The translations under genes were made by a program, and so were the position numbers. From assembly GCA_020746105.1 (NCBI GenBank), contig CM036621.1, forward strand, positions 50,006,264 through 50,070,263: a stretch of 64,000 nucleotides of DNA, read 5' to 3'. Shown here in pieces: positions 1-14,600 of the stretch. The notes under the pieces are model-generated. The model worked only from the letters and a program-made list of their open reading frames with translations. It did no database searches and was not told the origin of the DNA. The stretch comes from Trogon surrucura. Its lineage: Eukaryota > Chordata > Aves > Trogoniformes > Trogonidae. How positions within the stretch are numbered: the stretch's first letter is position 1; each line of letters opens with the position of its first letter.

Positions 1-3000
1 GCTGCTGCTTTTCCTGGTAGTGTGGGGAGGGACTGGGAGTCCTGGGAGAACCATTAGTTCCTTTTGAAAGGATTGATATGGACCTGGCCTTCTTCCAGTC
101 CCTCAACTGTAGAAATTGTAATTTATCATTAAAAAGCATACATTATTTTTGTTAGCAGCTCAGCTACTTCATTCTCGGTTCCTTCAACTTTTCTGGACGG
201 GTGCCATGGAAACCCAAATGATTTATTATAATTTAGTGGCTGGGATTGAACGGGTACCCCTTCATCACTATCCGTACATCTCCATCAGCTCTGGGCGTGG
301 TGCAGAGCAGCCCAGCCCTGACACCCAGTGTGGGAGGGATGGTAGGATCCAGCAAGGGCGTAGAGAACATGTTCAGCTGAAGCTGCTTGGCCATGTGGTG
401 ACGGCAGCAAGTGCAGTTCAAGGCAGAGCTCAGCTTGCTGTCTGTGTCACGCCTTCCTCAGCTGAGTTGGGCTTCTGAACAGGAAGTAAAGGCAAGAGAC
501 ACCTCTCCTTCTACATGCTGCAGCACAAACGTATCCATATATTCGGGCACGCATCAGGGCTGCTGGAAAATGTTGCTCTTCGTTAGTCATTTTGCTCTCA
601 CACCAAGGGGCGTGCATTGTCTCATGTCTAGCTGGCTCCCAGCCTTTCCTGCAAAGCAGATGTATAAGGCCAGGTCTTAGTCTTGTTTCCCGTTATCTAA
701 ATAAATCTTACTGCTTTGCTTTGGGGCGCTACTTGCTGCTCTGTTGGGAGCAGAAATAAGGACAAGGAGTCTGAAGGCTTGTCAGCATCTTCCCTGAGAA
801 TCTTTCTTCTTCACTGATGTGTACAGATTTTTTTTCCAGTTGTCCCAAACATTTTCCTCAACTCAACAGAAGAGTCTCAGCAGAAATATTCCATTAAAAG
901 AAGTAATGACTGTGCTATATCCTATTGCATTTAGGCATGCTACACATGCTATGCTAATGAATTTGTAAGCCAGAGTAATGCAACAAGGCTGCTGATACCT
1001 CGCATCTGCATGCACCTATAGACAAGTAATGTATAGCACACATAATGCTGCCTTATGTGAACAGCAGGATGGCCAAATAACACAGGAAAGCAAGCTTTCT
1101 CTCCTGAGATTATTTTGCTGGTGCAGACACCAAGACTGAGACATTTAAATGAGAGGATGCAGGTCCCTGAGGCTGAACATAAAATATTTATATGAAGAGA
1201 GCGTGGACCAATAAATTTTGGTTATAAATGTTTACAGCTGAAGGTAGTAATAAATAACCTTCCAAAAGCAATATTTCAATTTGCACATATTGTACTTGTA
1301 TTACAGGTTATATTTTCGAGAAACAATAATAATTATAGCAGGACATGGTATTAGCTCATGTTTAATGAATGATTACCCAGTTTAGTTGTGATCTTTATAA
1401 TATCAGGACACAATTAAAACTGTGAAATGTTGTTTATTCTGGAGAGAGATGGGACCATTTATATGTCCAACCAATGCATAATCTGTTCATTAAATTGGAC
1501 AGAGGTGGATACACTTCAATAAATTTGTCAGACAACTCCTAGTTCTTGATTTTTCCTAAGTCATCTAACTTCAGCTGTGCAGGCTTCACATGGTCTTTGA
1601 CACCAGGGAGTTAAAGGCAGGAGAAGATTTACTCTTCAATGAGTTTAATGACCACCTCCTACTGATCTGCAACAAGCCAAGTTCAGATCATCACAGGCTG
1701 TTCTATTCATGCCCCACCTGTGTGTTTGCTGTACCCATTACTTAGAGCAATGCTGGTGTTGTCCTCTTTAACCTGTGTATCTTTTCTGGGGCTAGGCATA
1801 ACTTTGGTTCAAGCTGTCATCTTGCAATTAAGTGCCTGGGATGGGTTTTGAAGAGAAATACCTCATCTGGTGACACAGGTGTAAACATCCTGTCGACAGC
1901 TTTGTTGGATTGATCCAGCCCTGTCTAGTGCAAGTGGAGCCATTTATGCTACAGAAAAATGAGTCACTCTTGGTGTGAGGCAAGCACCTACTAATATATT
2001 TGGTTGTCTGTCTCACCTGGTGACTGCAGCTACCCTGTGGCAGGGACCAGTAAGCTCTTTGCAGAGGGATTGTCCGTCTGACATATCACCCTCAGGTAGG
2101 GAGGGAGACAGTAGAGTTGCAAATAACTCTGTATTGACTTTGCATGCAAGTTGGAGAACAGCTGCCCTTCCTAATGGAAGGTGAAGACCACCTGTTGGGG
2201 GTCCAGTTCTCCACCTTGCATGCAAAATTTCCTGCTGACTTTGGCAGGAAATATGTTCTTAGTCTTTCCCAGAGAGAACATGACTTGCTGCAAGGACAGA
2301 TGGAAGCTGAAGACAGGCTGAACCACAGTGCAAGGTACCTCCAAAACCCTCTAGGGGTAGGCCTCAGATGTGTCATGGTTGACTTGGTATTCAGGATAGG
2401 TGAAGATGCTTTGAGAGATAAGGGACCTTTGTAACTTCAAGGCATGGGTTTCCACAATAGTGCTGTGACTGTGTTGGTTTAAAGATATTGGTGAAACAAA
2501 GACCAAGTAGTGTATTGGACGAACCACCATAGCTAGCGGGAGAAAACAGAGAAGCGTTAGGTCATGCAGGCATAGAGTAGAAACAGCTTGTTAATAAACC
2601 CAGCAAATTTCAATGCTAGATGCAAATTGAGCGCTATTCCTCCATATCCGATTAGATTAGCTGCGAGAAAACAAGATGGGCACAAGTACAGGGGAGGGCA
2701 ATATGGGAAAGGTACCAGCAATTTATAATCTAGCCAACTTTTTACTGGTTTGGAGTTAATAAATGTTACATGTATTTCCCAGGCAACGCCAAATCTGCTT
2801 GGTGGGTGTTGGACTGCGGCGCTTGCTCCTTGTGAAGATTAGCATCAGTGGAAAAGCTGTTTGGAGGCTGAGAAGGGGCAGCACTGGAAAAACGGTGAGA
2901 CAAGAGCTGACTTTTCTTACGTTCTTCCTTGTCTAATGCCCTTGGTGAGCTGCCTTCTCTCTTTTCTTTTCTACGAGAGTACAGGAAGACTGCCAAATTT

Positions 3001-6000
3001 CCCCATCACAGTACACATCTTCCCTAATAACTACCTGAGATAAATTTAGCCAGGAAACCAAACTGGTTGGGTCGTGTTTTGGGGGAAGACAACCCATTTA
3101 CAGGCTTTGATCTTCTCTGTGGTGTTTGGAATGCACATGGAGACAGAAAAAGGAGAACAAGGCAAATATTTGAATGCAGCCCTCCGTAACAGCTCCCCTT
3201 AGCAAGCAGTCCACTCAAGAACGCATCAGAGAGCTTTTGGCTGCGTTATCTCAGGAGTGGCCCTTTGATGGGCAGATGAAGACAGTAAAAGCAAGATTAA
3301 AAGTAAGGACATGTCTGTTAAGGGTGCGCAGCATTTCCATGCTGCTGAGGAAGCTCTTGTACAAGGCCGTGACCCTCGTACTCAAAAAGGGTATTTCCAG
3401 CATGTTTCTTCCCGTTAGCAGAAGTAGAAGAAAGATTATTTCCAAAAGCACAAAAGCATCTCTGTAGCCATCGGTGAACGTCTCTTGCTCTTAAAGCCAA
3501 GAGCACAGTTGAACGTTTTGGTGTGTTGGGACCATGGAGTTGATATGAGATATTGCACTCTGCACCTGCCCTTGCAAAAAGCATCACTTTGGGCTCTTGT
3601 TCAGCTGCTTTTCAGTAGCTTTGTGCAGGACAGATGGACAGATTGAAAAATGCACACAAAAATCATGAAAATATTAATATGTATTAAGGCTCCCATTAAT
3701 TATTGAACTACTAGTTGAATTATTGTAGAATAATTATTAATATTTATAGCATCCAGATTGGTGGTGATAGATTAACCATGATGGCATAATTTAACAAATA
3801 TTTTTAAAATAAACAATTTAACGAATAGCATTTCCACCATTTTTCCATTAAAAAAAAATGTGTGAAGACTTCATGAATATATGCAATCTTTTCTGATTGA
3901 AAGCATAGGTTTGTATATTTTATTTTTATTATGGATTAGTCTGTTGTAGATTTTATCCTTAGGTTGTTTTCCAATGAACTTCTACATTCTATGAGGCAGA
4001 AAGAAACCTATAGCAAAATAAACTTGTAGTACTGACACTATAAATCCATGGTGTAAGTACAGTAGTAAGTAAATGCATAACACGGCTTTATTTCTTTCTC
4101 CTAATTTCTCTTTCTGAAGTCTCTGTTACACAGTAATTGATGTATATGAAAGCCATTTAGCACATATTAAACTGGGGAGTAAAAATATTATTTTAAAGTT
4201 TTCCAGGTTAAGTCGATCCAAGTTTATGTCGGAATCTCCTGAAAGATTACACTGGCCCAGGTTCTGCAGTATTCATTTTTTATTGCAGAAGCTCCTACAT
4301 GACATTGCAGTAAAATCTAACATATGTATGTTTACCAAAATGCATAATTCCACAAAGAAAATTTCACAACAACTGAAATCTGCAGGTTTTGCAAAACATC
4401 AGATTTGTAAGGGCTTGTTGGGGCTTCTTTGTAAAAAAATATTTGGTAATATTTTTATCCCTAAAATGTTTATTCTGTTGGATAAAAAAGGTCTGGGGGG
4501 AGATCACTCCACCTGATCTTACGATAAACCTGTGCCTGCCAAATTTTTAGGACTCATCTGTAGGAACTCTTTCAACAGATGTTTGCTGTGTGTAGTATTA
4601 TAATGCTTTCTCTGAAGTATTTAACTGTGCTTCATAAGGAAAAATGATTCTTTGACTTCCTTCACAATAACATCATGTCAAAAATAGACTTGAGATCTCG
4701 TTATTTATATTACTGAAGTACTGGATGGCCTTGCCTGAGAACAGGCTGTTCTAGCGTTAAATAGAGTGCCGAATTGCGGTGGGAGATGGTCTTTGCTCTG
4801 AAGAACGAACACTTGAGGTAGACAAGACAGAGGAGGAGAGAATGATGAATGGAGCATCCTAAAGCCGCCACACAGAAATGGTGGAATACAAGTGGCAATC
4901 CTAAGCCGTTTTCCAAAGTATCCCACCATTTTCTGTTTATCCATCTCTTCTCCCCATCCTTCCTCTCTGGCAGCTGGGATAGTCCTGGGACATGCTCCTG
5001 GTGATGAGGTAGAAAATTCCTGTTTTGTTTTGGTGTTTCTACTGAGAAATGAGCTTGCTAAGGAAGCAGATCTAGAAATGCTCCAGGTTGTACCTTGTAA
5101 CTCAGCTGAAAATGAGCCGGTAGGGAATGGGGATGACTAAATTTATCCGTTCAGTGGGTGGACATTCCTGTCTTGCAAACCATGATGACTGATCCATCAT
5201 AAAAAGTTGGGCTATTAAATCGCTATTCAGCAAATACAAACTGAAATACCTCCCATATATCCGAAATAATGCATCTTTGCACAGTGTGAGGGTTAAGCGC
5301 ACCCAACTGCCCATGCGATTGCTTTAGTCACCTCTTCATAGTCATGGTTAGTGAAGCTGGTTCTTTCAGAGATCATCTACCCTGGAGCTCAGAAAGGAAG
5401 CTGTCTTACAGGTTCATTTTATTTAAATGTGTCTGTTATATTTTCTTTATTCTAGGGAAAAGAAATAACTGAAAATGTGCAGTTTTTTCCAAAACATCAG
5501 AGTAAGTCTCTAATTTCCTCATTATTGCCCTTTTCAGGATGCATGTGCCACTCCATGTGAGTGCTCTGGACTTTAGTTTCTTCTGCCCTGGGTCATACCA
5601 TTGTTGTAATCTCTCTGCCATGAATTTAGTGGAGAATATGTAGAGTTTGCAAATGACAATGCCTTGCCTAAAAGACAAGATGATGCTTCTTTAGCAGCTG
5701 CTGTTCCTTGAACTTATCCGAGGACTTTGTCAGCAAGCAAGCACTCTTCAGGGTTCTGCTTCCTCTCATATAGCGGAGGCTATTTCTTGGCATGAGGTAA
5801 TTAAAGGCAAGGCAATTTTACAGCAGAGGACATGGGGCTGCTCACTAATCACGGCCTTCTCCTTGCTCAAGTGCTGCACTTGCTGACAAACCCCTCCTTG
5901 CTGGAGGCAATTGTGTTTTCTGGGGCAAATCAGGTCACTGAGATCTGCACGCTTCCTGGCAGCTAATGCAATAAGCTGGAGCTACAGGAGACAGCTCTTC

Positions 6001-9000
6001 AGGATGGCATTTGCCATGGGTGAATGTGGGCACCCTGCAAGGTGGAAGTGGTCATTAACTGTCCGCCTGGCAGAATTTGGGAACGGGAGCCGGTCTGGTG
6101 GGTTGTCATTTGCAAATAGGTGCTTGTGCTTATCCAAACCTGAAGAGGGAATGACCAATATCTCCTCCAGAATGGGAGGCTTTGCCAGCAGAGTTTGTGC
6201 TTTGCTTGAAGGGAGGTGATCTTTCACAATGTTCCAGGCACCCCCAGAGGGAAAGCAGAACCGTGCAAGGCTGTCACATGTCCTGCAGTCAACACTGATG
6301 TTCCTCAAACCACTGCTCATTTAGAAACTGAAGGAGCAGGATGATGGTTTGAAGTCTTTTTCACTGCAAGTGTAAATGGAGGGTTTCTTTGTATAGGATA
6401 TGAGGGAAGCCCAGGTGTGTTGCACTAAGTGTCTGAAAAGCCTGACCTGTCTAGATCCCTCTGCAATTCAGGTCACGATGATCTTCCAAAACCAAAGCTG
6501 TTCTCACTTTGATGTGCAGAATGGGAAACTACTGCTTGTCTACAGCCACAGGACCAGGATGGGTGTGTGCCATGCAAAGAGCTTATTTTCTGTTAAGTAT
6601 CTGTGTAGGGAGATGTAGTTTCTCTAGAAAGACAACAGTTCCCCTCCTTACCTTTGTCACTACAGCTGGAAGCTAGAATGGATTATTTCATTTTTCAAGT
6701 ATTAGATTCCTGCAAAGAAGATTCCAGTGGAGCTTCACTTGGTGGGTCTCCTCCAAACGATCTCACTTCAAGTTTTCCGTGGAGAAGCTGCTGGGTTTAT
6801 CCTGCTTCCCTGCTTTCCCAAAGGTCATTAATTCAGCACTAGGGCATGGTAGATTGATGGAGCTGTCTTTTAAAAAGTGCAGCTCCTTGAGGGCTGCTGA
6901 TTAAGGGCAAATGCATGGCAAAACATCAGTTTGCTTTGCCAGGAGGTATGGGGAGAGAAGAAAATGGTGTCAGTGACATAGCAGGTTTTCCTGCTTGTAC
7001 CTGTTCTTATTCTCAAAGTTAAGAATCTAGCATCCTTGAAGGAGAAGCGATACAGGACAGGAGCATGCCCTATACTTTACTGGTGAAATCACACCTCGTG
7101 AGGAGAGGAACCAGAGAGAAAATGGTTTTCATGGAGAAAGAATTGTCTTCCAGGCAGATGGCTTGCCCAGCCAGCAAGGATTACAAACCTCTCCGGGAAT
7201 CCTTTCTTTATGGTTAGTGAAAAGGTGATATTGCTAGTGACAGCACAGAAAGATTGGCTGAAATAAAATAAAGAGGTTTCCATGGTGATCCCTTCATATT
7301 GCAGTAAATTTCATGTTGCAGTCAGCTGGGTTGTGTTTCTTCCCCTGGAGGAAGAGTCCTCGGCTCCCGCCGCATTTATTAGTTACTACTGGTGCTAACG
7401 AAATGCCGGCAGACCTTGAGCAAAGCCAGTGACATGGACATCTCTGTGATGGCCTCGTTAATTATCCCAAAGAGCTCGGACTGCCCAGGCAGCCTGCAGG
7501 TGCTTTAGAAATAATCCTGCTTCCTGTTTTAACATGTAAATAAGTTAGGAATAGATATAAAGATATATCTGTGGTTAAAGACAACAGACAAAATAAGGAG
7601 GTTCCCTCCTATTTTACAGCTGGGGAAAGAAACATAGTCAAATATGTAACGGCCCCAAAACCAGAGTCCAGCTGCTGTTAGAGGATGGAATTGAATGTGT
7701 AATTCCCAAACTCCAGCACAGAAGATGCCTTTCCTCCTGAGGTTCATGCCGGGAAATGCACTGACCTCTGGAGACACTGCTGGTGCAGCAGGGAAGCTTT
7801 TTGCACTTGAGTGATTGATGCAGTATCACCTGTGGGAGCACAGCAAAGGGAGGAGGTAAGGGGTTCTCCCATGTTGTGTGCTGTGACAGGGGTGAAAACT
7901 GTCCGACAAAAGAATGACCTTTCTTTTCAGGAGATGAGGAAACCCCTCCAGCTGTCATTGCTGATTATTCACCACTTCCACATAAGCGTAATCTCTCCTA
8001 TGGCACTGAAGAAATGAGCAGCCGCAAGACGTGTCTTGCTGTGGGTAGGCTCAGCGACAAGCTTCCCGGCTCGTTCCTGGGATGACGGCATCTTTCCATC
8101 TGCATCTGAATTCGAGAGTCACGAACACAGTGCTAGTCAAGCTTTGCCGCCCAAAACATGCTTAATATGAAAAACATTTCCCTGAGAAGGTGTGTCATTG
8201 AATGCAAATGAATGCTGCCTTAAGATCATGTTAATTTATGCTACAGAGCAAAATCTCTTCTATCTGCTTAATGCACTACACAACCAAAAAAAAATGTTGA
8301 TGTTCCCATGGTCACACTCGAAACTCTGTGTTCTGGGACCATTTATTTCATTTTATATAAAATTCCAGTAATATGCTGGAGACTTGAGAAGCAAAGAGGG
8401 ATGTACAGGAGGGATGTTCTGACTACTGCTAGCCCTAATGGCTCGGGGTGTTTGGAGACTCTTGGGAGACCAGAAAGTGCATGGGAACAAGCTGCTCCTG
8501 AGCATCAAAATTGCGGGGGACAGCTACCAGCTCCAGCTGGGAACTCATTATGGGGAGAGATAAAATGAAGCCTCTGAAGGCCTTTTTCTTTTCCTTTTTC
8601 CCCCTGAAGTTAACCTTTCTTCAGAGCTTGGGAAAGCTGAGATTTGCGTCTCCTAAAGCCATTGTGCTCAGCTTTTAGCCAAGTGCTGGATCCCACCTTC
8701 TGCTTTCCCATTCATAAATCTGCTACTGCTGCACTCGCAGAGAGCTGGCTGCTGTGATTCCAGCCTGGACTTGGAAAGCGCCAACCCACCCAGCCTGGCA
8801 AATGGACCAGTCCTCATATTGTCTGCTACCTGGGCTCTGCACGGCAGCCATGGTGGCCACAGGTATGATGGTGAGTGTCTGCTGGCCACCAAACCAGCTA
8901 GTTGGACAGGCTGATGCACTTGGACGTAATTGCATGGTCTATGCTGGGACACATTACACCTGAAGCCTTAGGATGAATGTGCTTAGGTTTGTTTAGTACC

Positions 9001-11279
9001 AGATGCTTTTCAAGATTACCTTTCATCAATTCAGATGGAGCTAAGAGAGAAGGAAGGGATGTCAGAAGCTCCTTGAATGATGGGTGCTTTTTGTTGGATG
9101 TTTTTCTTACTCTGCTGTTTGGAGGAAAACTGTTGCATCTGCTGGCTGGAGGACTGGATTAGTGATCCACAAAGATGTCTTTTGAGAGGACCCAGGACAA
9201 ATGGGAGCTTTGGTGGGTAAAGGAACTGGCATGAAGTTGCCCCTGTGAGCAAGAAAGTGTGAATTGGGGCTCAACCCTCTAGTTCAGAGTAGGGCAGGTA
9301 CAAAAATATGTTTGGCAGCCAACTTTTGATGTGCAACCACCAATGTTCATGTTATGATAAGGGAAAGCTGTGATTCTTTCTGCGAAGAAAAGAGCTATTA
9401 AAAAGAAAATAAGCCATCAAACACAATGAGAGGTCAAAACACATGCTGACTGACTCTGCAAGGAGAGCTGGAGAAAGTCTTACAAGGCAAGATAAAAAGA
9501 CATAGGTTGCTCTCCCAGTTCAGTGCTGTTGAATAGCATCAGCTGGGCAATCTGCTCGGGGTGATTGCTCGCATCTCCCTTGCTTCTCCCCGTGGCACAT
9601 GGATATTACTGAGGTAAATTTGCTTTGCAAATCTACTTTTGTGTCTTCAGATTAGTTTTATTTGTGCAAGGATCTTGGAAGCAATGTGGGGGAATATTCA
9701 TGCTTCTATTAGTTAATATTTCTGCTTCTTGTTAACATTGTACCAGCATGTCATTCAAGAAAAGCACCTGAAGTGATTAGTATGGGGACTAGACACGCAT
9801 TTTTTTCTTTGCTTTTAAATAGTTTCTCTTGAAACTACTGACTCAGTTGTGGGCAAGTCTCTGCTGTGCTCATTACTGTGCATACAGCTCAGGTTGACCA
9901 TTGGCTCCTGCTCTTGCTAGGTGGGAGCACTGCTTAGCAGCTCAGCTGGAAAACTGCTGAACCTGGTATATCCAGTAAAGTCATCCAAAGTCACATGTAG
10001 ACGTTAACTCTCAACACCTCTTGTGTAGGTGTGCTTTTGCTGTCCAGTGCTCTCTGCTCTGCTAGCACTGCTGGTGATGCATCCTTCACCTTCCTGCAAG
10101 CACCTCACAGATGTGCATCTTTCTGCACAGAACCAGACAGCAAGATTGGAGTGCAGTACGTGGTCTTCTGGCTGTGAAGGCTAAACAGTCACATCTTGCT
10201 GTTTGCTCTTCTGAGTAACCCAGCATTAATTTTGGGGGTGATTTGTGAAACAGAACCAGATCACCTGTGCTGTCAAAACTGAAGAGGGGGAAGCAAAAGG
10301 TCCTGGGTCATGTTATCTAGCCACCTGCCTTTGCCAGAGGAGCCTTGTGATGTTCTGCCACCAGCCGATTTTATTCCCAGTAGAATGGTTTATAACAGGC
10401 TTTTTCATTTAAAGCAAAGGGAAATTCCTTTCAGTGGGAATTTTTGCCTCAAACCAGCCCTGCTCCATGTCTGCTGCATGTCCAAATTACCTGGGACAGC
10501 CTAACAACCTCAACATGTTACCGCTTGTAAAATAACCATTCATAGCATAGTAAAATGCACTGAAATTGCACAAAATTATGAGTTCTGATCTCAAAACTGT
10601 CTTTGGCTACCTGGCAAAAATGCTTCAGCTTTTTGCTAGCAACATTTCCTGGAGATATGCTGGAGAGAGTAGAGCAGAAGAACAAGAGGTGAAAAAGAGC
10701 AGGCTATTGCCATAGGGGCCATACTGGACGCTACTCAAAACTTCTTGCTACACTTAGCTGAGTCTTAGAGGGTGTCTCGTTACCCTTCCTCAAGCTGCAG
10801 AGCAGCAGAGCTCTGCTTGGTCTAGCACCAGGCTGGCTGCCCAGCGTACCAGGGGACATGGTGGCAGGGAAGTGGGAGAGATGCAAGAGAAGAGCATGAG
10901 CCAAAATGTGCTGCCTGTATGGCCTGGACCTGAGGGATTACTCAGTCTGGGAGCAACAGAGAACTAGACAAGGTAAGAAAACTAGCCTTGCCTGAATCTT
11001 TGCTGAGGTTCAGCGAAGCCCAGAAGCATTTTCTAATGTTGCAGTCTTTGCTCTTGTAGGCTCTGAAACTGGAGAGGGGCTGTACTACCTGCTCTGCTGC
11101 AGGACTCTCTGCAGTTCATGGACGCCCAACTGCACACGATGGGCGTAGGCATCCATCCACTAGCAGCATGCTCAGAAACTGCATTAAGGTAGGCAACCCC
11201 CAACTCCAACAATGTGGCATCTGCAGGAATTTGTTACTGTTTATTAAAAAGAGAAAAGGGAGGGGGGATTTTTTTACAA
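1..11279. other. Intergenic AT-rich DNA, no supported gene
   Basis: Open frames here are short (about 115 codons at most), overlap on both strands, and lack recognisable domains or a coherent set of splice sites. I see no CR1 tail, LTR or tRNA. AT-rich stretches such as 1,200-1,520 and 3,660-3,960 contain many TAAT-type cores and could include conserved non-coding elements, but a single sequence cannot show that. Confidence 0.6.
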
Positions 11280-11670
11280 TTCCCATTTGTTAAAAAACAT
11301 GCAGGCACCTCATTAACTCTGTTGATATGATATTTTTGGCTAGCTCCATTGCTAAGCATGTGTTAAGCTCTGATGAAGTGCAAGAAATTACCTTTGTAAC
11401 AGCAGTGGTGTCTTCTGAATGCAGTTATCGCCTCCACAGCGCTGATAAGGTGTGAAAAATGATCTTCCCATCTACAGTTGTGTCAACCGAATGCAATTAG
11501 CACCTCTACATGTGTTTAAAATCATGACCGCAGGTTATACGTTTCAGCAGCCTGCAATACATTAGCACTTAATCCCATCTTTGTGAATCGAGGAAAAAAA
11601 TCACTGCAAAACCAGTGAAATGAATGCAATTAAGTGCCATTAACATTCCATTAACTATTTTTAATGAAGT
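11280..11670. promoter_or_regulatory. Candidate conserved non-coding element with triplicated motif
   Basis: Three near-copies of one motif occur within about 220 bp: GAATGCAGTTATC at 11,417-11,429, GAATGCAATTAGC at 11,489-11,501, and GAATGCAATTAAG starting at 11,622. The core ATGCAATTA combines a POU octamer-like half with a TAAT homeodomain core. No open frame explains the block. The enhancer role is inferred from motif clustering only; cross-species conservation was not tested. Confidence 0.3.
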
Positions 11671-14600
11671 AAATCCAGTCCCAGATTGGTGAGCAATGGA
11701 CTAAGGACTTTTCGTACCTCATGGACAGTAGTCACTTGCTGTATACACGTGTCAGAGGAACTTCTCTTTATTCCTGCTAGACCTTGTTTAAACAACTCTG
11801 TTAAGCTGGAGTAGCAAAGCCAAGCTTTTCCCTTCATTCTTAGGGTACAGGCACACTGGGATGCTGCAGAGAATGCAGTGTGCTCCTCCTAAAAATGCTG
11901 CCTTCTCTGAAGGGAAGAGAGAGAAAAAGGGAGAAGAGACACAGTAGGTATTTTTTCCTTGGGTTCAAATAGCCAAGTTCCAGCATATTGATTATTTATT
12001 ACATCCCTCTCAGGCTATTAATCTCTTCTCTAACTGCACTGAAAGAGATCCTGTCTATGTCTCTGTATGGAGGTTTCTCCGTGTCCAAATAATTATTGTC
12101 AGCAGTCTCCAAATTCCTCCTTTCCCTGCAGTTTTTCTTCCAAGTTTGACTGACTAAAACTTACTAGACGGAGGATTAGCGTGACTCACACAAGAGCTTC
12201 AGTAAATTTTTTCATGCAGACATAGTGTGCATACAGAATGGTCATTTTCAGACATCCACTGCTTCCACTTTTCATATGAATATTTGAAAGCTGTAATAAG
12301 AAAGTAATGCAGACACACACCTCAATTGCACTGAAAAATGCTTTCATCCCAACCACACTTTTACAATATATTGAACAAATGATGAGTCCAAGCCATTTTC
12401 TGTGCTGGGACTTGTTTAGTCCTCAGTGCCCAAAGCCATGCTTTCGAAGAAGTTTGCTGAAATCACTGGGAACACTTCATAACACTGAGCATCCCCATGC
12501 TGGGGCTTGGGCCATAAGCTGGACACAACAGTGACAACCTCTATATCTCACCTCTGTACGTCTTTTTTAAAAGCCAACTCTTGATTTTTCACTTTCAGGA
12601 GCGATCTGCAACAGCTGTGACTTTTTAAAATTTTATTTCAAATTTTTTTTCACTAAGTTTGTAATTGAAAGGGGAAGATCCCCATTTGGGACACCTGACA
12701 GCAGATGCACAGGGGCTCTCCTGCTGCCAGCAGCAGCCCCATGCCAGGACAAGGCTGTACAGAGACTACATCTGGTTAGGGCAAAAAGAAACATCATGCC
12801 CAACTCATTTCACTCCCCACGTAACACAAGCCATAAAGCTTTACTCAGTGTTTCCTGCATAGAGCCAAGTAACTTGTGGTTGAACTAGGGCATATATTTG
12901 AGAAAGACATGCTCAATCTTGCTGTAATTTGTTCTTGACCATCCTTTTTTCCCTCTGCGTTTCCACAGTGCACAGCACGCTGCACAGGAATAACCGCTGA
13001 GAGAAGTTAGCATCTGCAAAGAGCTCTCTGAGAGTGATATTGTCGTGGTTCTGAACCCAAATCCAAACCTTATCACAGATAATAGAAATGTCTACGGTGA
13101 ATTTAGACATTCATGTTTCTTTCTTCTCAATGAAGCAAAGGTTGCTGCTGCAAGCCAACATGGGGGCTCCTTCCTTTCCCCTGCACATATGAGATGAAGT
13201 TATCACACAAGACTAATGTCCATTGGAAAAAGTCCTTCTCACCCAAGAAGCCTCTAAGGGAGCTGGGATGCAAATGCCTGATGGTAAGTGCCTGGAATGC
13301 TGCTGTTGCCTTTTGTCTTGACACAGCAGCATGAAGTGACCTCCTCTCTGTGTTCTTCTGAAAACTGCTGCGCAAAATTCCCTGTGCCACCTGTAAATAT
13401 GGCATTTTGACAAAGTTGTGGGCATGCACTTTCTGTGTATTGCTGTGGACATGACGTGCATCCCTCAAGGTAGCTAGGGCTGATTTTCACATACTACAAA
13501 CCACCTGCTTTCTGGTACCCTTGGGGAAGAATTACTGTCTTTTTCCAGGTACCAAATACTGAGTTATCATGGCATCATGGCTTGAAGTGCTCCTTTTTGT
13601 AGTGTGTGTTTGGGAGGGGGAAAACCAAACAAAACTGCTTTAAAGGTTGTCTTTCTACATCCAAGCATGAGAGCTTGGGTATCTAATTCAGTCTTCTGGA
13701 TCAACAGCATTAACTGGAAGGGCCTTAATCTGAAAGCTGCTGAAGGCAGTGCGATGGGTGGTTAGATCTGGCTGATGTTGGCTTTGCTGGCTACTTCTTT
13801 GACTCTTTGGTGGGGCTTATAAGAGCTCTACAGGTCCCAACATGGAACACAGGTGCTGGGGAATCACACCTGTACTTCTTTTATTAAATCATCTCTTTGA
13901 GCAGCTCCCTTACTGTGTTAGGATAAATGCCTCTCTACTATGTATATCCATGTGTGGCAATACCTCAGTGTCTCCACTCTGTTTTTCACTGGCCTGGCAT
14001 CACTAGAGCCACAATATCAGTCTGACCATGTTCCTTTCCCCAGGGTAATTCCTGGTAGCTCCAGCTAGGAATCATGGTGGCTGATGCAGCAAGAGCTGCT
14101 GGGGTGGGGGGAAGCGGCGTCCAAGCAAGATGAGCTCACGCCTTGTAGGCAATGTGGTGCAAGGGTGAATCTGGGGACAAAGGGGCTGTACTGAACTGTT
14201 ACCTCCTTGCCTCTCTGAAAGGCAATGCAACATTATGGTCGACAAAGCACATCAGGAAAAAGTGAATCCGTTTAAAGGAAAAGTCCTTAAAGCTGGAGGT
14301 GAGAAGAGACAACTCAGCATTATTAAAAGTAAGAGGATTTGGGGCCGTGTGCCCAGCTGGGGCAAGCTAGAGCTGCGGTAGCCTCTCGCCTGGAGCTGGA
14401 CTGTTCTGCAACCCCACTCGGATGCAGTCGGGAGGATGCCACAATGACAGACATCCATTCTGTAAATTAAATTTCACTCCGCTCGGTTGTCCTCGGCTTG
14501 TGGCCCTGCTCGCTTGCCGAAGAATTGCTGATTGCGCAGATTGTTATGGGCTGAGTCCAAAACCTGTGAGATCAGTGAGAAAGGCTTTGGCAGCACAGGA

